Shown here: one piece after another, positions 13,407-28,400 of the stretch
Layout of the letters: every line of letters starts with the position of its first letter
Numbering within the stretch: position 1 is the stretch's first letter
Assembly: GCF_902459465.1 (NCBI RefSeq)
Contig: NC_047076.1
Coordinates: 620,001-684,000 of the forward strand
Direction: 5' to 3'
Source: Asterias rubens
Taxonomy: Eukaryota; Echinodermata; Asteroidea; Forcipulatida; Asteriidae
DNA: 64,000 nt
Translations under genes and position numbers: made by a program
Notes under the pieces: generated by a model
The model's input: only the letters and a program-made list of their open reading frames with translations
Told to the model about the DNA's origin: nothing
Database searches by the model: none

Positions 13407-16400
13407 GACATATAGTTGACATGACAAATACCATCAAAATTTGGCATTTGTATTAAAATTAAAATAAAATACACAAAATTTAACTTTTATGATTTTTGAA
13501 AATGTCACTCATTTTAAAAGAGCAGGTTGCGTAGCCCAGTTAACTTGTTTTAATTATTATTGATAAAAGCTTCGATGTTTATTAATGCTCAATCATGTGT
13601 AATTGGCAGTAATGTGTAATTGGCAGTATTTTTTCACTGTATGTGTGATGCACAACAAACAAAGAAACTGTTATTTTGATTGTTTTATTATTATTATTTT
13701 GTTTTTCAATATTTGTTTGTTATTATTTATTTGTTTTAATTGTTTTTATTATTATTCTATATTTTGTTGCCACATACAACATAACAACATTAAGACAGTC
13801 AAGATAAGATAAACTGGGATTGTAATATGCATGAAAATTCATCGTTTAAAGCGCCTTCATGCAGTCAAAAATATACTCTATTAATATTTTAAATTAAAGG
13901 GACATTGGTTTCAAACAAAAGCCAAAAAACACCTATTACATTCACTGCTGAAGCTGAGGTCACAAAGCATAAAATATGACATTGATGTTATGCAATCTTC
14001 TGACCTCAGTGGAATACTGTTTGAGATTATGACATATTCAAACTAAATATCAGCCAATTAAAATTTTGTAGCCAAAGACTTCAAGGCAACAAATAAACGT
14101 CAAACCTGGAACTACACAAAGGTCACGATGGACACAGAGACCATGACCTCTGTTGCCCTTCTTCTTGGCCTTCGTGCTCCTTCAAAAGTCCCACAGACTT
14201 TAAGATTTTCTAATGGAAGTGCCCTGTGCAATATGGAAATGGCCTTGCCCTCGCAAAGGTGAAATTCCAGGCCTGACACATACCAGAGCATTGGGAGACT
14301 TTCAGAACTGTCAGTGACAGCACACTGGGGAACCCAATGGTTGGGTAAATATTTGCAGGCTCAGATATTGACCCATTTCACCTGACGTCATCATCAGAAC
14401 AATCTTGGATGCGCCATTTTGGTGGTCAATGTCAACGTGTGTTATTCAGTGAAGAGCGCATTTTTAGGTGACGCGGCGTTGACATGTAAGCCTATTGACC
14501 ACCAACATGGTGAACATGGCATCAGCCGCCGCGTGTGACGCGCGTGCAAGGGGTCAATACTTTGCAAAAATTGTTGGTTAGGTACGTTTGCATTGAATCT
14601 GTTGCCTTGACAACTAACGCAGCAGGGGAAGACAAATTAGTATGTTAAATTATGTATTGCACTCGATGTATGTGTTTATGCACAACGAAAAACAATAAAT
14701 GCACTTGGCACCAAAAACTTAGAAATGTCAAGTTATCTTATTAAGTAGTCCAGACTCTTCCCTGCATTATAATTTGTATTTCTTTTTACCTCCTCACATT
14801 AATCTAACTCACAAAGAAAAGTTCATTAAAAAATTACATAAAGTGCCCACTTACCAATTCTGGCAGTCTATCAGTAAAATGGTGCCTGGAGTATACTCTG
14901 CATTTCCATGGTAACAAGGGCATTCATCAGCAGGAACACATCCACCATCTGTTCAAAATCATTTTCAAAATAAAATTAAACTCTTTACCTAAAACTTCAT
15001 ACCCCAAACATTACTTAATAAACCACAAGGGGAACTGACTGGCACCACTAACAAAATATAGAGAACGCAACATTGGGCTACATGTAGATAGCTCAGTTGG
15101 TAGAGCACGGGATTGTAATACGGAGGTCATTGGTTCAAATTCTGCTCTAAAATTTACCCAGTTAATTTCCTTGGAAATTAGTACAGAATACAGTCAACAC
15201 TCATTATAAGGAGTTTCCGTTTATAAAGCTTACATTCTGAAGCCCTGAATCTCATTTCTGCCTCATGTTTCTTATTTTAGCTGTCCTCTTATAACAACAT
15301 TCCTGTTATAAAGAGGTGCTAGTCCCAGCGACTTTGTTATCACGAGAGTCGACTATAAATATATTTATATTTATTTCACTAATGAGCAATTTTCCTTACC
15401 TTGAACAAAAAATATATACATATATATAACTGTTTTATTTACGTTGATTGTGGTTTATTACGGCTATTGAAAAAAAAAAGTGAAACATTTTAACAATTAA
15501 ATTGAAAGATTAAGTGAAAACTTAATTATTTTTGAAAAAGTTTGCTAACCTTGTACGACCATTCCTTCAGGGCAGTGACATCCCTCGACGCAGCCATTAC
15601 AATATTCTGGTTTCTCATCACCGATAGTCTGACAAGTTTCTTGGCATGAAGGTCCACATGCAGAGTACTCAAAACCATACTCACACTGGATGGCTAGAGA
15701 ATGAGAAATGGTGAGAAACAATGAGGAATGGTAAGAAACAACGAGGAATAGTGAGAAACAATGAGAAATGGTGAGAAACAATGAGAAATGGTGAGAAACA
15801 GTGATAAAAGTGAGGAATGGTGAGAAACAATGAGGAATGGTGAGAAACAATGAGAAATGGTGAGAAACCACGAGAAATTATAAGATCACTGATAAATTAT
15901 AAGAAACCATTTGAATTCTTAGAATCAATTAGAAATTATGAAAAACAGCAAGAAACAAGAAAAACTAGACTTCAAATTACCTGGGCCCATTTAAAGGCAG
16001 TGGACACTATTGGTAATTACTCAAAATAATTATTAGCACGAAACCTTACTTGGTAACGAGTAATGGGGAGAGGTTGATAGTATAAAACATTGTGAGAAAC
16101 GGCTCCCTCTGAAGTGGAGTAGTTTTCGAGAAAGAAGTAATTTTCCACGAATTTGATTTTGAGACCTCAAGTTAAGAACTTGAGGTCTCGAAATCAACCA
16201 TCTAAACGCACACAACTTCGTGTGACAAGGGTGTTTTTTCTTTCATTATTATCTCGCAACTTCGACGACCAATTGAGCTCAAATTTTCACAGGTTTGTTA
16301 TTTCATGCATATGTTGAGATACACCAAGTGAGAAGACTGGTCTTTGACAATTACCAATAGTGTCCACTGTCTTTAAGAATAGAGCAGCTTAAGAATAAAC

Positions 16401-19400
16401 AGTAGCTAAGCACAACAACATTAGGCTTACCAGAATAAGATTGCCAACCAAAATCACATGTGAGTTGTTTCTCACAATGTTTGTATACTGTCAACAGCTC
16501 TCCGTTGCTCATTGCCAAATAAGTTTGTATGCTAACATATATTTTGAGTAATTACCAACTGTGTCAAGTGCCTTTAAGAGAAATATTTACTATCCACTTA
16601 CCACAGAGGTCTTGAGATCTCCATTTGACGTGGACACCACTACGGGAACATTCCATGGCATAAGCAGAGATTGCTGTACATAAACATTCACAATCACCAC
16701 CTATATCACATCTGAAAATCACAACATAAAATAGGCGTGAAACTAGACTTTCTGCTTCTTCTCATCCATTCACTCTTGATCTGCTGAGATGTAGAACAAG
16801 GAGTCATTCCAACAGTTTTACCACATACTGCATCTCTTTGGAACTCCTTGCCTGGTGGATGTTTCCCTCCATCCTACAACCTAGACTGTTTTAAGAGGAA
16901 TATCAATTCCTATGTTTAGCTCCCCTGAGTTATTTTGCACAAATTAAAACTGTTGTTCTTCTAGCCCTTACAAAGAGTGGCCTTTCTAGGGGGAACTTGC
17001 ATTACATTTGTTTTTAATGAACACAAAATTAAGACTTGAGAAAATCTACTGCAGATATTGATGCAGAGTTATATCAGCTTGTTTCCATGGCAACTTACCC
17101 ACACGAATCGTAGATACAATTCTCAAGATATGGTGAAGGATCGACGATGGAGTGACATGGCTCAAACAATGACTGCATAAGAATGTTACAACGTCGGTGT
17201 GCCCAAGCCTCACGATGACCATTAACCTTAAACAAATACAACAAATATTGTCATGTTAAAGTAATAAAAAGTTAAATTTGATTGGGGATAAAGAATATTA
17301 TTTGACCCTTACACCGATGTGTGTACAAATCTGTATACTCAGTGCTTTCCTGAATCTTGCGAAAAAAACACACAGCCATATTACTCGAGTGTGATATAAA
17401 CCCATGACCTTTGAAATTCTAGAGCACCACTAGACCACCAAGATAGCCCGGTAGTTAGAGGCAGTCAAGTGTTCTTTGGTTATTATCTTTTGATCAATAA
17501 AATGAATTTACTGCTTCCTTTTGGAAACAAATGTAGCTCAATCAGTGATCCTGAGATGAGCATCAGAAATTCAGAGTAAAAGGCCACATCAGTAAAACTT
17601 TCTTAAATAGCCCATATGGAGGCAAGATAAGAAAGAAAGTTTCATTTTTAAATGTAGGAAGAAAAACCCAGATAATTAATCAAACCAGGGTCCTAGAAGT
17701 GGAAGGCGAACTAGAAAAAAAGATACCACTACGCCAACCTGACCACTTTCGAACAAAATTAAACAAATAAAAAAATTAAAAATGACCAATGGAATAACAT
17801 CAGGAAAAGCAAGCATCCCAGTGGGCATAGTTCAACCAATTCTTCTGACAAAAAAATAATAAAATAAATAAATAAATCAATAGACCTTTTGCATTGACGA
17901 CATCAAGCGGCCATCTTAGAGGTAAAACTGTAACGAACCGTTCAAAACGCACAGATTTGTACGCGCGGCGCACAGGATTGGCCATGAACAACCTCCTTTT
18001 GACCTCTAGGTGAGGGCGCCCTACTGAAATGATGTCTTATGCATAAGGTCTATTAAAAAGAAATTCCCCCAAGCAACTTGACTCACTGTACAAGGATGAA
18101 CAACATCTTCATGATACAATTCTGGACATCCAACGCTGACCTTCCATGTATTAGCAAAGTTATCCGCACTCTGCTCAACAGCGCCGCTCCAAGCAGTAAA
18201 ATCATTCTCTTGATTCCCATCAAAGTTACCACATAACCCTGATAGCTGACCACCAAAGTGAGGTTGCACCTCAACGTACACACGGGTGCCTTTGTAGAAA
18301 GAACAAGACTTTGAATAGTTTATAGCAATGAGGGACAACTGAGTGCAGGAATGATATTTAAAATATGCAACTTATTTTCCATTCTGCAATTACTCGACTA
18401 AAACGGCCCAATCAAACATTTTAAAGAAATGACAAATATTGATATTTTCAAAAGATGTTAATAGGGTAGCAAATTTTCCAAACTTTGTAAAACTCAGGAA
18501 ATTAAAAACGAAACACTTTGGAAACTGAAAACAAATATGTTGAAAGCTGAATCTATGAGAGCATTAAAATCAAATCATACAAAGCTTGTTTTCTCAAAGA
18601 AATGGAGTTTGACACATTGACGGCATTCAAATAAGAGCAAACCTGAATTATTTCGAAATTGGATGTTAAATTTAAACCTACCTCCATCCCATAATACTCG
18701 GAGTCCAATATTAGATGTGATGGTATAAAAGAATCCCGATTTCTCAATCTGTAGCGAGTAATAATGCTTAGGCAGTTGAACTTTGACATCATTAACAGTG
18801 ACCTCTCCACCACGCACCAGGAAGATCGTGACATAATCACCGATGTTAATCTCGATGGCCCGGGTGCATGTGATTCCGCTTGACCCGCAGACGACGTTTT
18901 CTACTTCGACTGAGAACGTGTCGTTGGTTGACTGGACCATGGTGTAGCGACAGTCACCAACGAAGGAATACATCCGACCGTCGAATGTTGTATAATGGCC
19001 CTCTCCTACTGCAGAGCAGACGGCTGAAAGAAAATAAACATAAACAAATGTGTGTTTAAACAGAAAAATCCTTATAAACCACTGAAATACAAGTGTTATC
19101 AACCAACAAACATTATTATTTTGTTAATTATTTCTGATAATGAAACCAAGGATGCCTTATAAGTGAACTTAATCAATGTAGCTCCCAAGCCTGAGGAACC
19201 TGTGAACCACAATTATTGGGGTTAACCCTCTACTCTTCCAAGATAAGTGTTCTTGGCTCTTTACATGCACTATCAATGCTAGTTCATGAGACCTATAATG
19301 TCCCATTCAAAGGACAAAGCTGTGACCCAAACCCACACGCTGCTGTTTAACAACACTGGAGCATGAGTCCGGTGCTCTTAACTGCTTGGCCAAGAAACTC

Positions 19401-22400
19401 AACAGTGCTTGGATAAAAACAAACCTTGGTTCCTCCCTTGAAATAGTTCGTGAAAGTGAAAAAAAAGTAAAATACCACCACAAATTTTCAGTCTCTAGAT
19501 TTCCAAGTTTCTTAATAACTATCCATGAAAGTTAAATGTCTAATATAATAACTTACCTGGACATACTTTATGAGTGCAGTCCCACATGGTTCCTTTGCAC
19601 ACACTGCAGTCACAACAGGATAGAATATCTTTTAGAACAATTTCAATATTTGAGCTACAAGATACAACAATCACCAACAACGATGTTTCTTTTCTAAGAA
19701 ACACAGGTTAATATATTTTGGTGAACATTATTACATGAGAAAGACACATGTTTAAAATCTGGGGTATTAAAACATCCTGGGGCAAATAAAACCAAATTTA
19801 CTAGCACAGTGGGCTACTTTATAAAAAACTTAAAGAGTGAGGCCTGTATTCATTACCCCTGATAAAACTTTAACATCTTTTAAAGGCACTCAACACTATT
19901 GGTAATTACTCAAAATAATCTTTAGCATAGAAACTTACTTGGTAACAAGCAATAAAGAGCTATTGATAGTATAAAACATTATGAGAAACGGCTCCATCTG
20001 AAGAAATGTAGTTTTTGAGAAAGAAGTAACTTTCCACTAAAATATGTGAATTTGATGTTGAGACCTCAGAATTAGATTTTAAGGACCCCAAATCAAGCAT
20101 CTGAAAGCACACAACTTCGTGTGACAAGGGTGTTTTTCTTCCATTATTATATCCCAACTTCCACTACCAATTGAGCTCAAATTTGTACAGGTTTGTTATT
20201 TTGTTTATAATGTTGAGATATACCTGTCAAGTGAGAAGACTGGTCTTTGACAATTACCAAAGGTGTCCAGTGCCTTTAAGATAGATGTTAATAATATTAA
20301 TTATTACAACGTTTATAGAGCGTTATAGAAAGTTTTTAAGTGCTTTAACCAGACTAATCAGATTGACAAAACAGATAGGTTTTAGGTAATAATATAAAGT
20401 ATCCAATGAAGGAGCTGCTTGAATGTGGGTGGGTAGCTTGTTCCAAAGTGTTGGAGCTATGACTGAAAACGCACAATCACCATATCGTGTCATGGTGCAG
20501 GGTCCCGGGGAAAGCTGGAAATGAGCCGAGGAAGAAGAGAGAAGCGAAATGTTCTTACCATTGATTGCATGCATCAATCTGCATAGACTGACCATGTTGA
20601 TAGCTATGCCCACTGTGATAACAAGGACACTCTGATGGCAGAACGCACACATCTTCCTAAACACACAAACCAGATCAGTCACAATTTGTTGGACAATAAC
20701 GGTTTCCTCGTCAAAAGTCATTCTTCAAGCAATTGAACTTAATTTCAGGCCGGGAAATTCAGAGCATATTTATAAAATTATTTCTCACTAAAGTTTTCAA
20801 ATCCTACTGAAATGTCAACTGGTCTAACACTTGTATGAGTTCAACAAAGAAACACAAAACCTTTGGTTTCTATTAGTTCGCTAACCCAAGTTCGCTACAA
20901 TGAGAACATACCCGTAGGCAGATACATTGTACACACAATTAATAATGACCTAAATTGTCACAGGTAATAGGGCAAGGTGTGGCATCACCTGCCTTCCATC
21001 GTTAAACCCCACCTGCCGGAGAACCCCACCCCCCCCCCCCCCACTAATCCCAAATAAATTCCCAAACACACTTACATCATTAAGAAAATCCTGAAGGGCA
21101 GATACATCCTGGCCTTTTTGATGCTACACATGATCGATAACAATCTAAATTATCACACGTGACTGATAGGGCTAGACATGGCAAAGACATAGCTGCCTTC
21201 AATTATTAACAAGCCTCACCTACCAGAGACCCCCCGCCCCTCCCCGCCCTACCACCAATCCAAAATCAATCCCAAATTACACTTACATTTAGCACATATC
21301 CAGTTGGGCAGATACATCCTGGCCTTGTTGATGCCACACATGACCGATAATGATCTAAGTTATCACAGGTAATAGGGCAAGGCGTAGCATGGACATCAAA
21401 TACAAGGTTATTAGGACATATCAATGTCTCGTTGCATTCCTCACCAATGCAGTCAAAGGTTCCGTTGATGCAAGTACTGTCAAAATAATTACAGGAAATC
21501 AACGCTTAGAAAAATCCATGGACAAAGTTGTTAATATACAGGCATGATATTTGGAAATGGAAACAAGTATGAATATTTATCAAGTACAAAGGCTGACCTA
21601 CATGTACATGTACTCATGGTGTTGGCTTTATTAGACTTTTTGGGTTATTTTAATCACAATTTTTCTGATTTATCCAATGATAACAAATTGGAAATCAGAC
21701 TTTAGGAAAAACATCATGCCTGGAAAGAAAAAAAATCTATCTACACTTGAAGGTGTGCATCAGAGGCCAGTTCACTCCGACACAAGTGAAAATAAAAGTA
21801 AAATCTTGAGTAACAATTTGCAAAAAACATTCATGAGCTTTTCTGACAAACTTGTAAAATTGTTTGGGTAAAAAAGTAAGTTCATCCTTACATAAAGACA
21901 GTGATGAAGAGTGAATTTGCTGATTGTCTCTGGCTTGTGCAGCCATTACTAATTGTTACAATGGATTCATAACAACTGACAAGCCAAAGCCAGTGTTCAA
22001 ACAACAACCCAACCCTACACATTCTCACCATGTTCGGCAGGACTGTTCTATTTCATCACCAGGGGAGTACACATGATCATCATAGTAGCAGGGGCAAAAT
22101 GATGGGGAAATACAGTTGCCATCATCATCAAGCACTGATCCCTCCGGGCAGTTACATCCCTCTACACAATAGTCTGTCTCAATACATGGGAGGCTGAGGT
22201 CACGACAGGATTGGCCACAGGTCGGGCCACAGTTACTGTACACTTGGCTTCCTGGGCAAGAGACATCTATAGAATAATCAAAAGTAGGGCTTTAGTTTTG
22301 AAAATATACTTTAAAAAAATATTCAAATAAACTTCCACTTCTAGAAAAATGTTGTTAGAGGATCTTAAAGGTGGTTTATACTTCACCAAAAGCAAATGCA

Positions 22401-25400
22401 ATGACATTGACTGATAGGGAGGACGCCAACGTAGGGCTGTTTTAACAGATGTTAAATTTGCAACTGGGATATAGAATAGTAATTTGGTTTTACACCAATG
22501 TATATTTTTACTGTATACTCAGTACTCCAACATAGGGCTTGAGAGCTCAGTGGGTAGAGCACCGACGGTTCAAGTTCAGCTCCAGTCAATTTTTTCTTTG
22601 TTTAAAAGTAACATTTACTTAAAGTTAACAGTCAGTATGCACTGTTTTATATTTGCTTCTCTTTCTTATTTGCACGAAGCCCGGTTCATACTTCCTGCGA
22701 ATGCGAAGCGAATGTTGACGTCACAAATTCGCAGCGAATAATTCGCACCAGTTGAACTCTGCTTGACTCACTTGCGAATATCGCTGCAAAAGGAGGGTTG
22801 TGACGTCAAATTCACGTCAAATTCGCTTCGCATTCGCATGAAATATGAACCGAGCTTAACTCTGAATGTTGACACCAACGAGATGATCAGATTGTATAGT
22901 TTTCTGGGGAATTATTTTCTTTTAAATCCTTGTCAAATCTGAGTTTAGGGTGAAACAAATTCAAACTCACCACAATACTTAGCGACTAACTCATGTTCCC
23001 TCCAGTCCACAAATATCCCTTCATTAGCGCACTCCATAGCATATCCCGCTATCGACTCACACAAACATGTCGCTGTATATGCCGTATCGCATCCACATAC
23101 ATCGTACATACAGATATCATAATATAAATCCGGGCTCACACTTCCGTGACAAGCACGGAAGATATCTGCGTTTAAAATGGCGCATTTTGCTTCAGCAAAG
23201 TTTGCCATGTGAGAGTTTAGACTGCACGGAGGAAGGGAAACTGTAGTTTCTGGTTCGTAGCAGCCAGGATCAACAACAAATTTGTTAGTGAAGGCGATTT
23301 TGTTGGTTTCGATGTCACCGGCTGGAGTGATGAAGTCGTTGTTTTGATTGGCATCAAAAGTGCCACACAATCCACGTACCTAGATTAACAAAAGAAAAGA
23401 CTGTGAATCATTCTGATCTAATAGGTTGAGGTGCATGCTGGTAAATTTCAATAGTAAATCAAACATAAATCAAACATAAATCATCCCTTTCAGCCAGACT
23501 GAAATGGAAATTTTTTTGATGAGGCTTTCCTCCTGCAGTGAAGTAAAATAACCAAGAAAGAAAGTTGTAAAAAATCTTACTTTGTTCATGTAGCTCGGAG
23601 CCAAGGTGATGTACAACCTGTCAATCCCATCCCACTTCAAGCTCATTCCAAATGCTTCAAGGATATGGAACTTTGATGACGCTCTCCGCACAGACACGTG
23701 CTGATTGACAAAGGGTGGTGTAATCTCAATGCCATTCACTTCAACGAGTTTCCCCTGCTTGAGGTAGACTTCGGTGTCATTGACTTTAACTAACACAGCT
23801 TTAGTGCAGGTAACAGAGTGACCACTTCCACAATCCTGGTTCTCACCAATGACTGACACTGTTCCATCAATGTAATCCTGAATCATAAAAATGGATTGTA
23901 TTCTTAAATATAATTTGCCTTTACACAAAAACTAAAGCTCTGCTTTATAATCAATTGGCTAAATCCTGGCAAAGCAACCTCGATTAATAATTATCAAAAG
24001 ACCTCTAGAATAATGCACAATTTCCGCACCGAAAATAGCAGACCTTGAAACAACCCTAGGCACAAACAGCACTCACTGTGGTGCACTGTGCCTTTGCTGT
24101 GGTACTTTAGGCAAGGCTGCTGTACAAACATAGAGTCAAGTGCTGTGGTCCAGTCTAGTTCCCTCTGTTCTTGCTACACCACAGGATAGAACAGGACACC
24201 AAGCGTGGGAAAACAGCACTCACTGTGGTGCACTGTGCCTTTGCTGTGGTACTCTAGGCAAGGCTGCTGTACAAACATAGAGTCAAGTGCTGTGGTCCAG
24301 TCTAGTTCCCTGTGTTCTTGCTACACCACAGGATAGAACAGGACACCAAGCGTGGGAAAACAGCACTCACTGTGGTGCACTGTGCCTTTGCTGTGGTACT
24401 CTACGCAAGGCTGCTGTACAAACATTTTCCTCATAGAAGTGACCCTTACCAGAGGAAAATTGCTGTGCCCCTTCAAGAGGGAAGTTAAAGGCCGGAGCGC
24501 CGCTGGCCCCCACGAGCCACCTCTCCTAGCTATTCAATGATCTGCCTCCTTTTCCTCCTCAGTGGTGGCGATGTTTGATAGTGTATGCTAAGATGAAATC
24601 TCAGTGTTAAGAAAAGAAAAATTACCTCCACCAACATGTAGCGACAATGTCCCATGAAGGTGTATTTCTTCTTGTCAAAGGTCAAGTAGTGAGGATCACC
24701 GACGACATGACAGGTTGACTGACAAACATCCTTGGTGCACTCCCACATTCCAGAATTACAGGTGCTGTGTGAGAGAAAACACATAATTAATTGGTCTGGA
24801 AGAATGTACTTACCAACTGTCTCTAGAAGGTGCTCAATTTAATAAAGCCTATAAGCACAAAAACTTGCTAAGCACAGAAAAGTATTGCTTAACAGAAGTA
24901 AGTTACTAGCCCCAACTACATTAAATTTACATTGTTGTGACTGCTTTGTGCCCCACCCAATTTTTGCTTAGAAAAGAAATCTGTAAAGTTGTATTTTCTG
25001 CTAAACAGCTTTATGAGCTTGGCCCCTGGTTAAACTCCTAGGTGTTAAAAACAACCAAACTACCCGAATTTATACCCCAAATTAGAATCTACTCTCCAAG
25101 TGGGGATACTCATTGTTTTGGAAATTCTTGAATGACGAGCAACCACACTATCCAAGTTGGCCACCTTTTGGCACCAATGGCCCCATCCCTACAAGCGACT
25201 GCGTAAAGGGCTCCCTCTACGAGCCTTACACCAATCTAGGCCCGATTTCAAAGATCTGCTTAAGCACAAAAAGTAGCTAAGCACAAAACATTTTGCTTAC
25301 CAGAATAAGGTTGCCAGCCAAACTACCACGTCACGTGTACAACTTGTGACTGGTATCCTGCTCATGTTTGCTTAGCAACAAATTTTAAAGCAATATTTAC

Positions 25401-28400
25401 TGATTAAGCAGCTCTATAGACCTAGTCACAAATACTCGGTGTGCGCGAGTTAGGCATGGAATGAGGTGCATGCTGGTTTAGCTAGCGATCGAGTTTGATT
25501 GCTATAGCTAGACCAGCATGCACCTCATTCAACAGTTATTGCTTGCGCAATGGGTTTTTTCCGAAAAGGTCTATGAAATTGGGTGCTCCTGTTCTCATTA
25601 TTCATAAAACTCACCAAGTATTACACTTGACAGACACACTTGCTCCAGGTGGGTATTTCTCCCGATTGTGGATGCAAGGACAATCCTCAATCTCGATACA
25701 ATGACCCTCTTCTAAGACGGTACCCGGCGGACACTGGCAACCGCTTACACAATCAGACGGACAGTGTTTCTCTAGGTCTGCATTAACGGAGGAGCAGGTC
25801 TGGGGGCAGAGTGTTCCGCACTCGGTGTAGATCTGGGTGTCTGGACACTCTTTGTCTGTTGATAGAAAAGGTTTTTAGGTTTGAAGAGCTTCATCACTGT
25901 GTAACCACCCCCAGGCACAACTCCAAAAAGCTAGTAAGCATAAATAACTCTTGCTTAGCAGAAGTAAGGTGACCAATAAAACTATCATTAGTTACAGTTA
26001 GTGCCTACTAATGTTTAGCTTAGCAAAGAAATTTACGAAGTAATACCTTTAGTTCAGTAGCTTAAAAACAAACAATTGGTTCCCATTACTCAACGTATAT
26101 AATCCCTTTAAGGAATTATTGAAGAGACAAGAAACTTACAGCAAAGATCTTGAGTTCTCCATGACAGTGCCACACCCCTACTAGCGCACACCCTACCATA
26201 AGCCTCTAAGGTTACACACAGGGCTGTCATGATGGACTCTGCCGAGTCTCCAAATTCACAGACGTCATATTGGCACTGGGTTATGTAATCCAATGGACTC
26301 AGCTGATAAAATGCACAAAAATATAGCACAAATTAAATGAGAAAAAGGAATTAGCAGTTGCAAACTGCTAACTTGCCTGGTTAGCAGTTTGGACCTGACA
26401 TAATGGTATTAGTGCAAAAAGAAAATGCCTGGCCAGACCCGACATATCGACCCAGCAGAGTCTTTCTCAAAGGCTAAATGAGAAAAACTCTGCTAGGGTT
26501 GAAACGTCAGACAAGTAGCTGTTTTTGGTTGAAACGTCAGACAATTAGCTGTTTTTTGCATAAATATTAAAGGTAATCAAGTTAAGTGGAATGTCGTGGC
26601 CGAGCGGTTAAGAGCACTACATGGTGCAATGTAAAAGGAGTAGGTCTTAAAATTTGAACGTAGTCCCATATATAACCTTACATGAAAATACCGATTGTTA
26701 CGACTTGAGACTCACTGAGTGACGGATATAAGAAGCCACTATTATCATTAAATGAATACTTACCACTGAATGACATGCCTGGAAATCCTCAGCAAGCTCA
26801 AGGACACTACAGAGAGATTGAGCTGTTTCAATAAGATTGCCATTCACAATGCATGGATGGACCTCAGAAAGGGGTGGACACACCTACAAGAAATCAACAA
26901 TAATTATGCACATGAAATCAAAACGAAAATGTAACAATCAAACAATTTATTGGATGATTATCAAAAAAGCAAACTATATGTGCACAGCCACAATCATGGG
27001 TCTACTTTTTGTTCGTTTCCATTTTATGACCAACGGTTTGGAAGCCACTTACGTAGCAGTTATCTCAATGTTATTATATTAGCTAACAATCGCTGTGTCA
27101 ACTATTCAATGATGAAAAAAAGTGCTTGGAGTTTGTCGAATACAAGATCTGCAAAGAGTTCCTCAATTTTCATCTGTTGTTCATTTGGTGTCTTTGTAAC
27201 AAAAAGTGTACCCATTGTTGTGGATTTGCACATTATGGTTTCCAAGGTAACTGACCTCTCCAGGTCCTGGGGCCTCCCAGGATGCAGCAAACTGAAACTG
27301 ATTACTAGCCACTTCTCCGCTCCTTGTTGTCATATCATCTGCAATAAAACAAATAGTCAATAACCAATAAATTGTTCTTTTCAAACCAGCACAGTAGAGA
27401 AATAATTACTATACATACACCTTGCGATAACAAGTTCTAAGTGGTTTGATGTTTCGACCCTAGCAGAGTCTTTCTCAAAGCATCTTATAACTTTTGATCT
27501 GAGGTTTCTTTTCCTACACTGCAAAATTCAGATCCTACTTCATAATACAGGTAGATTTAACTACCAAAAAAAGAATAGCACTCCACACAAAGGAAATCGC
27601 TTTTGCTCGAAGTACCCGTTTTTCAGAGCAAATTTACATTTTACTCATAGAGGTGCCCCTTACCGAAAGGAAATTGCTGTGCCCCTTCAGGAACAAAGCT
27701 CAAGGCTCGTATTATGGAAATAAAAATGTCAACTTACTTGAAGGGTCATCATCAAAAGTTCCACAGAGTCCTAAAGTAGAATGTCGTAGCTCAGCAAGAA
27801 CAGTCAACTCAATCATCATTGACCCATCCCACTTGGCTAAAACACCAAGTCCACTCTCTAGATATGTGAAGTCACCAACACGCTTAATGGAAATACCTAC
27901 AGGAACAACAAACAGGGTTTTATATTTTTTTAATATTTTTCAGAGAAAGACCAATTTAAGGCGAGGGCTGCACTTAAGTGATTTGGGACGTCGACCCAAA
28001 TTAAGTGCAACCAAGGGGGCACATTGCCACCTGCTCCTGGGGCTGAAACAGGGTTACTCCCTTCACGGTCATTTAGTAAGTAGACATGGGTATCATCCAA
28101 CAGGAGCCAAGAGCTGGTAGAGCAGAATGCAATACCTTCCCAAGTTTTTACAAAGCAATTAATGTTTAAGTGCCTTGCGCAATGACACAAGTGTCTTGTT
28201 AAGAATTTTTTTTAATGAAAATCAAAGTGCAAATTTTCAACTTTGGACTGATGCAAGTTAACACAAGTTCCAGAACCACTTAATCAATCACCCCCTCAAG
28301 GCTAGCATCACTTTCCCACACCTCCAGTTAAAACTCCAATTGGAGTATTAAGGAGGTTCCACCAACCAAGAATCAAAAACGCCACGTTCAATATAAAATA

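Noticed and set aside
13603-13812. Hydrophobic open frame
   Set aside because: Low-complexity TTATT sequence inside the SSPO intron, no start context or conserved pattern.
15080-15150. Possible functional tRNA gene
   Set aside because: Box-like motifs are present but the acceptor stem does not pair and the TpsiC arm is imperfect; fits a SINE head.
18553-18681. Extension of SSPO exon 20 past 18682
   Set aside because: The following VWD text is supplied in phase by exon 21; the read-through residues do not fit the domain.
20323-20556. Extension of SSPO exon 18 through the open frame below its donor
   Set aside because: The frame beyond the GTAAGA donor is LINE-derived, and the next SSPO exon (19) continues phase and cysteine pattern exactly from the donor.
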